A stretch of DNA of 64,000 nucleotides from positions 1-64,000 of the forward strand of contig CAJXJK010000010.1 of assembly GCA_913054135.1 (NCBI GenBank), read 5' to 3'. Shown here piece after piece: positions 50,320-58,937 of this stretch (the first letter of the stretch is position 1; the number at the start of each line of letters is the position of its first letter). The notes under the pieces were generated by a model, which did not search any database, was not told the DNA's origin, and saw nothing but the letters and a program-made list of their open reading frames with translations. This DNA is from an uncultured Flavobacteriales bacterium. GTDB taxonomy: Bacteria > Bacteroidota > Bacteroidia > Flavobacteriales_D > Crocinitomicaceae. The translations under genes were made by a program, and so were the position numbers.

Positions 50320-50921
50320 TTATAATAATTCATTTCGTCTAAATACTTGAATACGGCTTCAGACAATAAATACTTTACATCCTTACCTTCTTTCACGGCT
50401 TTTCGAATATAGCTAGATGAAATCTTCATCATGGGCACATCCTTCAAAACCTTGATGCTGTCGTGCTTTTCCAATTCGTTTTCTGAAGTTGTTTCGGCTT
50501 GTTTTTCTTGAATAGTCTCTACTCTTGGATAGACATAGATTTCATGGTTCTTCAAAATATATTCGTGATTCTTCCATTTATGAAAACTGCGTAAATTATC
50601 TTCCCCCATGATGAGAACGAACTCTTTATCAGGATGGTCCTCTTTTAATTTTTGAAGTGTAAAAACGGTATATGATGGTTTCGGTAAATCAAATTCTACA
50701 TCTGAAGCCTTGAGTTTATTATTGTCTTCAACCGCAATTCTAACCATTGACAAACGGTGATGATCATCTAATAAATTAGCCTTTTTTTTGTGTGGATTAT
50801 GTGGTGAAACTACGAACCAAACTTCATCCAAATCAGAATTGTCAGCCATGTAGTTCCCTAGGATCAAATGTCCAATGTGAATAGGATTAAATGAGCCAAA
50901 AAACAATCCTACCTTTTTCAT
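50316..50921 (-). CDS. nadD: Nicotinate-nucleotide adenylyltransferase
   Basis: 201 residues; makes nicotinic acid adenine dinucleotide from nicotinate mononucleotide and ATP in NAD synthesis. The nucleotidyltransferase signature GLFFGSFNPIHIGHLIL with the HIGH-type motif is at the N-terminus, VSPHNPHKKK gives the second substrate loop, and KISSSYIRKAVKEGKD is the C-terminal ISSTxIR phosphate-binding motif. Full length and all motifs intact. Overlaps gmk by four bases and hemJ by four. Confidence 0.95.
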   Translation of the reverse strand: MKKVGLFFGSFNPIHIGHLILGNYMADNSDLDEVWFVVSPHNPHKKKANLLDDHHRLSMVRIAVEDNNKLKASDVEFDLPKPSYTVFTLQKLKEDHPDKEFVLIMGEDNLRSFHKWKNHEYILKNHEIYVYPRVETIQEKQAETTSENELEKHDSIKVLKDVPMMKISSSYIRKAVKEGKDVKYLLSEAVFKYLDEMNYYK

Positions 50922-51502
50922 CCATTAATGAATTGAGTTACCAAATCTTTGGCTTCATGACAAGCCTTTTCAAGATTGTCATTTAATAAGATGTAGTCAA
51001 ACTTTTCAGCTTTGTCTAATTCCCCCTGAGCTTTACCTAGCCTTTTTTGAATGCTATTTTCAGTTTCAGTTCTTCTGTCTCTCAATCTCTGCTCTAAAAC
51101 GAACAAAGATGGAGGCTTTACAAAAATTGAAAGTGCGTGATTTCTAAAGATGTTTTTCAAGTTGATTCCGCCTTCGGCGTCTACATCAAACACAACCGTT
51201 TTTCCTTTGCTCCAAGCTTTTTCAACTTCAGATTTTAAGGTTCCGTAAAACATATCAGTGTATACTTCTTCCCATTCTACGAAGGCATCAGCTTCAATTC
51301 TGCTTTTAAATTCATCAACCGATAAAAAGTGATAGTCTTCACCATCTACTTCTCTTCCTCTTGGTTCTCTGCTGGCCGCCGAAATGGAGAATTCAAGCTC
51401 ATCCATGTTTCTTAAGAGGTAATGAACCAATGTCGTTTTACCAGCACCAGATGGAGCTGAAAAAATTAGACACTTTCCTTTTATTTCAAAACTTTGACTC
51501 AT
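50918..51502 (-). CDS. gmk: Guanylate kinase
   Basis: 194 residues; phosphorylates GMP to GDP. P-loop FSAPSGAGKTTLVHYLL, GMP-binding SREPRGREVDGEDYHFL and EWEEVYTDMFYGTLKSEVEKAW, and the lid region LRDRRTETENSIQKRLGKAQ are all present in the right order. Six bases separate it from yicC and it overlaps nadD by four. A typical yicC-gmk pairing for bacteria. Confidence 0.96.
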   Translation of the reverse strand: MSQSFEIKGKCLIFSAPSGAGKTTLVHYLLRNMDELEFSISAASREPRGREVDGEDYHFLSVDEFKSRIEADAFVEWEEVYTDMFYGTLKSEVEKAWSKGKTVVFDVDAEGGINLKNIFRNHALSIFVKPPSLFVLEQRLRDRRTETENSIQKRLGKAQGELDKAEKFDYILLNDNLEKACHEAKDLVTQFING

Positions 51503-51508
51503 TATCGC

Positions 51509-52381
51509 TTACAAGGTGTTCAACACTTGTTCTTTAATTTTCTCTAATTCATCTTTCATTTCAACCACCAATTTTTGCATTTCAGGATGATATGATTTTG
51601 AACCTAGTGTATTAATTTCTCTTCCAATTTCTTGAGATATGAAACCTAATTTTTTTCCTTGAGATTTTGGTGCATCCATGATTTCAATGAAATATTCAAG
51701 ATGCTTTCCTAGTCTTTGCTTTTCTTCAGCAATATCAATTTTCTCTATGTAGTAAATGAGCTCTTGCTCAAATCTGTTTTTGTCAACTTTAGCCCCACCT
51801 ACGAATTCTTCTAGGTTGTTTTCAATACGGCTTTTAATACTATCAATTCTTGCTTTCTCGTATTGCGGTACTTGTTCAAATGCATTAGAGATATTGGTTA
51901 TTCTCGTTTTGAATTCGTCATATAATCCTGACCCTTCTTGACCCCTAAATTCTAAATGATTCTTAGTTGCTTCTTTTACTAAAGAGAAGATGTAGCTCCA
52001 TTCTTCAGGATCTTCTTCTTCAGTTTCAGATGAGAAAATATCTGGCATTTTAAGAATTGTTGCCATTACGTCATCAGTCTTAATTTCAAGGTGATGCCCT
52101 AGGTCTACAATTTGTGAATAATACCTTCCTGCTAATTCTTTGTTGATAGAGTATGACTTTGATTCGCCATTAGTCTCCACATTAATGTTGCACTCAATTT
52201 TACCTCTATCTAACTGCTCTGCGATATATTTTCGCAATGAGATTTCATGCTCTTTATATTGAGGAAGCATTCGGATATAAAGGTCAAGATTTTTACTATT
52301 GAGCGATTTTATCTCAACTGTAATTTTCTTGTTTTTAAATGTTCCGGTAGCTTTTCCGAAACCTGTCATTGATTGCAACAT
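51509..52381 (-). CDS. yicC: YicC family protein
   Basis: 290 residues, the usual length. Starts LQSMTGFGKATGTFKNKKITVEIKSLNSKNLDLYIRMLP, the N-terminal signature of YicC, and ends with SQEIGREINTLGSKSYHPEMQKLVVEMKDELEKIKEQVLN. Family members in other bacteria act on RNA as endoribonucleases or adaptors; the exact role here is not known. First gene of the yicC-gmk-nadD-hemJ operon, and the upstream gene's terminator lies 70 bases ahead. Confidence 0.93.
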   Translation of the reverse strand: MLQSMTGFGKATGTFKNKKITVEIKSLNSKNLDLYIRMLPQYKEHEISLRKYIAEQLDRGKIECNINVETNGESKSYSINKELAGRYYSQIVDLGHHLEIKTDDVMATILKMPDIFSSETEEEDPEEWSYIFSLVKEATKNHLEFRGQEGSGLYDEFKTRITNISNAFEQVPQYEKARIDSIKSRIENNLEEFVGGAKVDKNRFEQELIYYIEKIDIAEEKQRLGKHLEYFIEIMDAPKSQGKKLGFISQEIGREINTLGSKSYHPEMQKLVVEMKDELEKIKEQVLNTL

Positions 52382-52451
52382 GAACGATTAATTTCTACGA
52401 AAATACGATTTTAAAAGAGAACGCCTATAAATGCTGAGGTCTAGAAATAAA

Positions 52452-52481
52452 AAAGGCCTTCATCAAGAGATGAAAGCCTTT
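52452..52481 (-). terminator. Intrinsic terminator of the LVIVD-repeat gene
   Basis: A 13-bp stem with one mismatch (52452-52464 with 52469-52481, four-base loop) is followed on the minus strand by a T-run. It lies between the stop at 52502 and yicC. Confidence 0.8.
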
Positions 52482-52501
52482 CTTTGCCAATAATTGCCTT
52501 A

Positions 52502-53761
52502 TTAGAAATAAAGCAGACTTATCATGTGCAGGTTGCTTGGGTTAGTGTAATCATATTGATACACGCCCTCTTCTGCGATCATAATAGCAGTTCCGTTATT
52601 TAAGATCAAATCTGAAGTTTGAATAGCAGGGAAATTGTATAATAAATTGTCTCCGCAATCAAGTGGGTCAGAGTTATCGTAAACTTTTAATCCTGAATTT
52701 CCATCACAGATAAAAAGTAAATCTCCTTCAACAGCTAAACCATGCGGATCAGACATATCGTATTGTCTTTTCAACTTAGGCCACCATTTTTTAGATACAT
52801 CAATTACTTGTAATTCATTTTCAACTCCACCACATTCTGAACCAGATCTTAGAGTTACATAAGCGTAATCTCCTTGAACAACAACTGGGTCACAAGACTC
52901 AACATGTTCAACTTCACCAGTTTCATTTGGACGCTCAGGGTTAGCACCTGCGTCAAAAATTTTCATTCCGGTTGTAGTTCCTACGTATAAGAATTCTCCG
53001 TCAGGGAATAATGTTTCAGGATCAGACCAAGTGTTTTGACTTTGCGCAAATACAGGGTCAGTTTGGTTAGAGATGTTGAAAGATTTCAATTCATCTTGAT
53101 CTAACACATATAAGTGATTATTGATGATTGCCATTTTACTTCTTGATCCAGCCAAATTAACTCTCACTGAAGCCGAAGATTTAGTTTGCATTTCAGTTTG
53201 CTCACATTCTTCACAATCAGAAACAAACCATTTCGCTCCAAATCCAGAAACGTCTTTAGTCATTTCAATATTCCAGTCAACAACAACACCTCTATCTTTG
53301 TAGATGTCTGCTATTGGATATTCGTCATTTGAAATAGGAGTTGAGTAAGTAAACACATCCTCATCTCTGTTTATCATTTTAGGATCATTGATATTTGAGA
53401 TATCAATAGTTACTAAATCAATAAAGCTATTAGCATATAAAGTTGTCCCGTCAACTGACACTTGAGTAGCACCCGGAATATTCATAAATCCTAAAAAGTA
53501 AGGATTTGTTTTATCGTGATTATCTAAGATGTGAATACCTTTATCTTCATCAACAACAAAAATATATTGATTGTGAATGTAGATGTTACCTGGGTGTTCA
53601 ACAGGAACTGCTTCGGCTTCATAATAAAATGAAGTTCTAAAAGCGTCATAGTCCATATACACAGGTACATTGGCGTAAACCTCTTTGTTATCGTATTTTT
53701 TACATGAAGTAAATGATCCAGCAATAATAAGTGCGGATAAGAAAAGTAGCGATCGTTTCAT
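52502..53761 (-). CDS. LVIVD-repeat beta-propeller lipoprotein
   Basis: 419 residues from the ATG at 53761; the track starts 52 codons earlier, overlapping the preceding gene and lacking a leader. Lipobox AGSFTSC (Cys20). The rest shows LVIVD-type propeller blades, for example YIFVVDEDKGIHILDN, LYVLDQDELKSFNISNQTDP, LYVGTTTGMKIFDAG and LFICDGNSGLKVYDNSDP. This is an exported surface or periplasmic protein; propellers bind partners but no enzyme residues are visible. Paired Cys (SDCEECEQ) may form a disulfide. It is followed by a terminator. A general-purpose role only. Confidence 0.85.
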   Translation of the reverse strand: MKRSLLFLSALIIAGSFTSCKKYDNKEVYANVPVYMDYDAFRTSFYYEAEAVPVEHPGNIYIHNQYIFVVDEDKGIHILDNHDKTNPYFLGFMNIPGATQVSVDGTTLYANSFIDLVTIDISNINDPKMINRDEDVFTYSTPISNDEYPIADIYKDRGVVVDWNIEMTKDVSGFGAKWFVSDCEECEQTEMQTKSSASVRVNLAGSRSKMAIINNHLYVLDQDELKSFNISNQTDPVFAQSQNTWSDPETLFPDGEFLYVGTTTGMKIFDAGANPERPNETGEVEHVESCDPVVVQGDYAYVTLRSGSECGGVENELQVIDVSKKWWPKLKRQYDMSDPHGLAVEGDLLFICDGNSGLKVYDNSDPLDCGDNLLYNFPAIQTSDLILNNGTAIMIAEEGVYQYDYTNPSNLHMISLLYF

Positions 53762-53867
53762 AATTCGTAATTTTTTGGTTAACTCAATCTGTGCAAAAAG
53801 CTTGCCAAACAGGGAGTTAATGAATCTAACACGGTTTAGGAAAGTTACGAAATTTGCGGTTATGTTC

Positions 53868-54872
53868 CTAACTCTCTGTCCCGTACTTTGTTTTATACCT
53901 CTTTTTAGCGATTCCATTTGAGATGAGCAGTACTAAAATTGCAGGACCGAATAACAGGACTGCAGAGAAAAGAAACAATCCTAAGTAAGAGAAACCTCTA
54001 ATGATGTCAGCCGCATCAGTTGGTTTTATCCCTTTTTTTCTGCACTCAATAAAATATTGACGAGAGTTCACTATTGATGCAGACAAAACTATGAAACCTA
54101 TTATTGCAGGAATAATTGCCACAAAAAGAAAGGCTACATCAACAAACGCAAGTAAGGCGAGGACCGCAATGATGGGTAGAAAAATACAAAGCCCTATTAA
54201 AAATAGATTTTTTGATTTGACATATTGTTCAGATTTATGAACCGGATGCTCAGGATTTTCGGCTAAGTCTTCTATTAATATTTGTCTTACTTCTTTAAAT
54301 GAAGCGTGGTCTTCATTTTTATCACTTTCGCTTAAATCAGCTATGAACTTTTTACCTCCTTTAATTTTTTTGACATCTTGATATTTTATTGTCGTATTGA
54401 GGGCTTCATCTTTAGTGACCTCATCCACTCTAATCCTTAGGTCTTCCATATCAACGGGCTCATTGGCACAGTTGCGTAATTTACCTTTGAGTTCACCTTT
54501 GCTTTCATCAAGCTCAGGGTTCATAAGTTCAAAGCGTTCATCTTTTCCCAGAATAATGATTTTTGTTCCGGCCTCAATTTGACTTTTTAGAGTACTAATG
54601 AACTCTTCTTTGTCGTCTAGCAATACTTTTTCGGGTTCATAGACTTCCTCAACTTCATCAGTAGAGTTTATTTCAATTTCATCATTGTTTTCTGACTCAG
54701 AGAAGTTATCCGTCAAAAGATTGTCAGATTGATTATTGACATTGTCAGAATCTTCAACATTCTCTGGATAGCTAGATTGATGTTTGAGATTCGTGAATTT
54801 CTGTTTATTGAAGTTGGAGCTAGCGCATCCGGTGAGGAACAAAAGAGAAAAGAGGATAACTACGTATTTCAT
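53868..54872 (-). CDS. Membrane lipoprotein, function unknown
   Basis: 334 residues. A lipobox (LFLTGC, Cys16) comes after the leader; the next 60 residues are a disordered Asn/Asp/Glu/Ser-rich linker. A small domain (about 80-165: IEAGTKIIILGKDERFELM...) is followed by three or four strongly hydrophobic helices (FLIGLCIFLPIIAVLALLAF, FLFVAIIPAIIGFIVLSA, LFLFSAVLLFGPAILVLL) in the C-terminal half. A lipid anchor plus several membrane helices is an unusual combination. No family recognised. No overlap with neighbours once the LVIVD gene's start is corrected. Confidence 0.65.
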   Translation of the reverse strand: MKYVVILFSLLFLTGCASSNFNKQKFTNLKHQSSYPENVEDSDNVNNQSDNLLTDNFSESENNDEIEINSTDEVEEVYEPEKVLLDDKEEFISTLKSQIEAGTKIIILGKDERFELMNPELDESKGELKGKLRNCANEPVDMEDLRIRVDEVTKDEALNTTIKYQDVKKIKGGKKFIADLSESDKNEDHASFKEVRQILIEDLAENPEHPVHKSEQYVKSKNLFLIGLCIFLPIIAVLALLAFVDVAFLFVAIIPAIIGFIVLSASIVNSRQYFIECRKKGIKPTDAADIIRGFSYLGLFLFSAVLLFGPAILVLLISNGIAKKRYKTKYGTES

Positions 54873-54975
54873 TTTATTTGTTTTACCTCACAAATATCAA
54901 TGATCTGATGCCGATCTAATAATTGAATATTACATCACCCAAAAGGTCTTTGCGTTTAACGCAAGTTAAAACAAA

Positions 54976-57000
54976 TTACTGCTTTACCAACTTCATGTAG
55001 TCAAAGTTATAGCCGCCTCCGTACACCTTAACGATATAAGTTCCAGGTTTAAGATTTGACACATCTACCCTTTCTTGAGGACTGTTTTGATAGTGCTCTA
55101 CCTGAACCAATTGTCCATTTAAATTAAAGATTTGAATTGACCATTCTTCTTGCAGTTGAGATGAAAGTTGAATATTAGTGAAGTCTTGAGCAGGATTTGG
55201 GAACATCTTAACCGCAAAGCTTGGTGGTTGATTAACGCTAGCAGTATCTTCAACAATTGGAGTCTTTTGAATTTCTTCTTCCTCTTCAAAGTCTTGAATC
55301 GTATTATCAATTACATAGCCGGTCCACATTTGATAAGCACGTTCCATTAATCCAACAAATTCAACTCTTTTTTCATGACCGAGCTCATCTGACTCTGGAC
55401 CCAGATTTTCTTTTCCTCTTTGAATGGCTTTTTCCATCAATGCTTTATCTCTGTATTCACTTTCTCTTAAGCATAATCCAAATTCAATTACACAAGAAGC
55501 AAATTTGAAATCAGAAGAAGATTTATCTGCCTTTCCATCAATTTTTTGACTTAACAAAACGCTTGACTCTGAATCCACATCTTTATATCTAAAATCTATT
55601 TTTCCTAAAGAACCATCAGTATTTTCTTTTCGCTTTACCTGATAAAATGCAATCACATTATGACCATATCCCAAATCACCAGCATCAATTGAATCATCTG
55701 AAAATTGCCAGTTTTCAAGCACTCTGTTTTCGTAACCAATCAATCTATATTGATCGACTTGACTCTCATCAAAAGTGAGCTGTAATTTCACATCCTTAGC
55801 AATAGTAAACATGGTGCCAGCAAATTCAGAATCAAATAATCTTTTGGCTTCTTTCTCTTGGTCAATATAGCCGTAATTACCATTACCATTATCGGCCAAC
55901 TGCTCCATCATGGCATCATTTAAGTTACCCATTCCAAATCCTAGAACGCTTAAAAATATGCCCGACTTCTTCTTTTCAGAGATGAAGTCAACCAATTTGT
56001 CTTTGTTCGTTATTCCAACATTCCAATCACCATCAGAAGCCACAATGATTCTATTGTTACCACCATCAATTTTATATTGTTCAGCTAGTTTATATGCCGT
56101 TTGAATTCCGTCAGAACCAGAGGTTGAACCACCGGCTACTAAATCATCAACTGCCTTTTTTATTTTGTCTTTTTGATCTCCAGAAGTTGGATCTAATATC
56201 ACTTTTGAATTTGAAGCGTAAGTGACAATGCTAATTCTATCATTTGATCTTAAATTGTCGGTGAGTTCGTAGATTGATTTTTTAACCAGATCAAGTTTGT
56301 TTTTTCCTCCCATTGATCCACTTACATCTATTAAGAACACCAAATTTGAAGAAGGTAAATCAGTTTTAGGCACTTCTTTACCCTTCAGTTTGATCATCAC
56401 GAGTTCATCTTCGGGATTCCATGGGCAAGGACTTATTTCAGTCGTGATTTTAAGTGGATGTTCATCAGCTACTTCTGGTGCTTCAAGTTCGTAATTGAAA
56501 AAGTTCAACCATTCTTCAATTCTGATTGCATCTTTTGGAGGCAATTGATTGCGATTGATAAATCGTCTGAAATTCGTGTATGAACCATTGTCTACATCAA
56601 TTCCAAATGTGCTTTGAATTTCATCTAAAGTTTTTACCCATTCGTTTTCGGCATATGACTCATAACGTTCATATTGTGATGCTACCTCAGGCGCAGATTT
56701 TTTACCTGCAGTTAAAGGGTAATATATTTGTTGTTGACTAACATCAATAGAATCACTGCCTGAGTATTCCAAGTTAGACATTACATCTGCCTCTCCCAAA
56801 TGTGAATAAGGAACCACTCTTTTTGTTGGGGTATGAGGATTGACGTAATATGAAGAATTTCCGCTACTTGATCCACCTCCATATGACCATCCGGTTGAAC
56901 CGCTATAGGCATAACATCTTCCAGATCTTCCGCCGCAAGAGCTAAGAATTAATGAAATACTAAGGAAAGAAAACGTCAGGAATTTTGAGAAAGAAATCAT
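54976..57000 (-). CDS. VWA-domain lipoprotein with T9SS type A sorting domain
   Basis: 674 residues from the ATG at 57000. A lipobox (LILSSC, Cys22), then a Gly/Ser/Tyr-rich spacer, a YfbK-type N-terminal domain (NGSYTNFRRFINRNQLPPKD), a von Willebrand A domain with the metal site DVSGSMGG (Asp225, Ser227, Ser229; about 220-395), a YfbK-like C-terminal region, and at the end a type A sorting domain (FAVKMFPNPAQDFTNIQL... QIFNLNGQLVQVEHY... YIVKVYGGG). Having both a lipoprotein signal and a T9SS C-terminal domain is unusual. Binding role inferred from VWA. Confidence 0.87.
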   Translation of the reverse strand: MISFSKFLTFSFLSISLILSSCGGRSGRCYAYSGSTGWSYGGGSSSGNSSYYVNPHTPTKRVVPYSHLGEADVMSNLEYSGSDSIDVSQQQIYYPLTAGKKSAPEVASQYERYESYAENEWVKTLDEIQSTFGIDVDNGSYTNFRRFINRNQLPPKDAIRIEEWLNFFNYELEAPEVADEHPLKITTEISPCPWNPEDELVMIKLKGKEVPKTDLPSSNLVFLIDVSGSMGGKNKLDLVKKSIYELTDNLRSNDRISIVTYASNSKVILDPTSGDQKDKIKKAVDDLVAGGSTSGSDGIQTAYKLAEQYKIDGGNNRIIVASDGDWNVGITNKDKLVDFISEKKKSGIFLSVLGFGMGNLNDAMMEQLADNGNGNYGYIDQEKEAKRLFDSEFAGTMFTIAKDVKLQLTFDESQVDQYRLIGYENRVLENWQFSDDSIDAGDLGYGHNVIAFYQVKRKENTDGSLGKIDFRYKDVDSESSVLLSQKIDGKADKSSSDFKFASCVIEFGLCLRESEYRDKALMEKAIQRGKENLGPESDELGHEKRVEFVGLMERAYQMWTGYVIDNTIQDFEEEEEIQKTPIVEDTASVNQPPSFAVKMFPNPAQDFTNIQLSSQLQEEWSIQIFNLNGQLVQVEHYQNSPQERVDVSNLKPGTYIVKVYGGGYNFDYMKLVKQ

Positions 57001-57054
57001 GTTTGAGGGTTTTGGTTGCAATCTATAACTAACAGCCCTCAAATTAGTTACAGC

Positions 57055-58848
57055 CTAATTCTTTTCAAAATAGTTTAACAATATTTTGGCTTTTGCTTGC
57101 CCAACAACCTTTTCAATTTGCTCAGGGTCAGCTTCTTTTAATCGCTTTACCGATTTGAAAGTTTTAATTAAGTCTTCAAAGCTCTTCTCTCCAATTCCGG
57201 GAATACTGGTGAGCTCATTAGTAAGAGCATTCTTACTTCTTTTATCTCTGTGATGGGTGATTCCGAAACGGTGAGCTTCGTTTCTTAAATGCTGAATAAT
57301 TTTTAATGACTCAGATCTTTTGTCAATATAAATTGGAACCGAATCGCCAGGAAAGTATATTTCTTCTAATTTTTTAGCTATCCCAACGAAGGTGATTTTA
57401 CCTCTCAGGCCTAATTTATCAATACTCTTTAAGGCTGAACTTAGCTGACCTTTTCCACCATCAATAATCACAACTTGCGGTAATGGTTGGTTCTCTTCTT
57501 TGAGCCTTTTATATCTTCTGTAAACAACCTCTTCCATTGAAGCAAAGTCATCTGGCCCTGTTACCGTTTTAATATTGAAGTGTCGGTAATCTCTTTTTGA
57601 AGGTTTTCCATTCTTAAAAACCACGCAAGCTGCCACGGCATTTGTTCCCTGAAAATTTGAATTATCAAAACACTCAATATGAGTTGGCCATTCTTTCAAC
57701 CTTAAATCCTTTTTCATGGTCTCCATGATTCTCTCAAGATTTCGGTCAGGATTTTTAACCTTTTCTTGCTTATGCTTTTCAAGCATATAGAACTTTGCGT
57801 TACGCAGTGACAATTCAAGCAAAGCTTTTTTATCTCCTCTTTGAGGGTTGGTTACTTTGAAGGCGGGCAAGTCGTCTGCAACATCCGCCTCCGTAATAAT
57901 TTCTTTCCCTTCATTACCGAATCGTTCACGCATTTCTGTGAGTACAATGGGTATAATTTGTTCAGGGGTTTCATCTAATTTCTTTTTCACCTCAACAGTA
58001 TAACCATGTATGATAGCACCATTATTCATTTTGAGATAATTCACATAAGCGAACTTGTCATCTTCAACCAATGTCATCACATCAACATTATGAATAGTAG
58101 GACTCACAATTGCTGATTTTGAATAATAACCTTCTAAAGACCGAATCTTCTCTTTTATATCTTGAGCCTCTTCGTACTTCATGTCATCAGACAACTCTGT
58201 CATCCATTTTTTAAGGGCTTTAATAACTGTGCTGATATTTCCTTTCAGGATGTTTTTAATTTCATCCATGTATCGGTTATACTCTTCTTCAGTTTCTTCT
58301 CCTATGCAAGGCCCTTTACAATTGCCAATATGATATTCAAGACAAACTTTGTAGTCTTTTTTTGCGATTGCTTCGGCGGATAAATTAAGATTACATGTTC
58401 GCAGTGGATACACTTCTTTAATCAAGTCCATCAAAGTGTACAACATTTTCACAGATGCATAAGGACCGTAATATTTAGAGCCATCCTTAACGACTCTTCT
58501 CGTTTTAAACAATCTCGGAAAAGCTTCATTCTTGATACATATCCAAGGGTAAGTTTTGTCATCTTTAAGTTGGATGTTATACTTAGGTTGGTATTTTTTT
58601 ATCAAGTTGTTCTCCAACAAAAGTGCATCCATCTCAGTGTCTACTACCAAATATTTGATGTCTACAATTCGCTTTACAAGCAATAATGTTTTACCATTAT
58701 CTTGAGATTTTGTGAAGTAAGACGCTACTCTTTTTCTCAAATTCTTTGCTTTACCTACATAGATTATCTTGCCTGTTTTATCATAGTATTGATAAACTCC
58801 AGGAGAATGAGGAATAGCACTGATTTTATCTTTGAGATGTTCAAACAT
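57055..58848 (-). CDS. uvrC: Excinuclease ABC subunit C
   Basis: 597 residues, normal length for UvrC, from the ATG at 58846-58848 (MFEHLKDKISAIPHSPGVYQ); the 22 codons upstream in the track are non-coding leader. Nucleotide excision repair: cuts both sides of a lesion after UvrAB. Domains: GIY-YIG nuclease (about 10-90, GVYQYYDKTGKIIYVGKAKN), Cys-rich region (YHIGNCKGPC), UVR motif (about 200-235), RNase H-like endonuclease (HIECFDNSNFQGTNAVAACVVF, VVIDGGKGQL) and C-terminal helix-hairpin-helix (LTSIPGIGEKSFEDLI). Promoter box six bases before the start. Confidence 0.96.
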   Translation of the reverse strand: MFEHLKDKISAIPHSPGVYQYYDKTGKIIYVGKAKNLRKRVASYFTKSQDNGKTLLLVKRIVDIKYLVVDTEMDALLLENNLIKKYQPKYNIQLKDDKTYPWICIKNEAFPRLFKTRRVVKDGSKYYGPYASVKMLYTLMDLIKEVYPLRTCNLNLSAEAIAKKDYKVCLEYHIGNCKGPCIGEETEEEYNRYMDEIKNILKGNISTVIKALKKWMTELSDDMKYEEAQDIKEKIRSLEGYYSKSAIVSPTIHNVDVMTLVEDDKFAYVNYLKMNNGAIIHGYTVEVKKKLDETPEQIIPIVLTEMRERFGNEGKEIITEADVADDLPAFKVTNPQRGDKKALLELSLRNAKFYMLEKHKQEKVKNPDRNLERIMETMKKDLRLKEWPTHIECFDNSNFQGTNAVAACVVFKNGKPSKRDYRHFNIKTVTGPDDFASMEEVVYRRYKRLKEENQPLPQVVIIDGGKGQLSSALKSIDKLGLRGKITFVGIAKKLEEIYFPGDSVPIYIDKRSESLKIIQHLRNEAHRFGITHHRDKRSKNALTNELTSIPGIGEKSFEDLIKTFKSVKRLKEADPEQIEKVVGQAKAKILLNYFEKN

Positions 58849-58854
58849 GAGTAA

Positions 58855-58862
58855 CAAAAATA
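58855..58862 (-). promoter_or_regulatory. Promoter -7 box for uvrC
   Basis: The minus strand reads TATTTTTG, a TAnnTTTG match, ending six bases before the ATG at 58848. This short spacing supports the corrected start. Confidence 0.6.
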
Positions 58863-58914
58863 CGGCTTGAATTCTAAGTTCTGTTAAAATTTCGAATAGA
58901 AATATACATTTCAA

Positions 58915-58922
58915 TATCTTTG
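58915..58922 (+). promoter_or_regulatory. Promoter -7 box for the OmpA-family gene
   Basis: TATCTTTG matches TAnnTTTG and stands 15 bases before the ATG at 58938. It overlaps the TTG that the ORF track uses as start, which supports the downstream ATG. Confidence 0.55.
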
Positions 58923-58937
58923 TACAAAATCACTGCA

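Noticed and set aside
54950-54964. TTGCG-TTTAA-CGCAA hairpin as terminator of the membrane-lipoprotein or VWA gene.
   Set aside because: Only five base pairs with no T-run on the proper strand.
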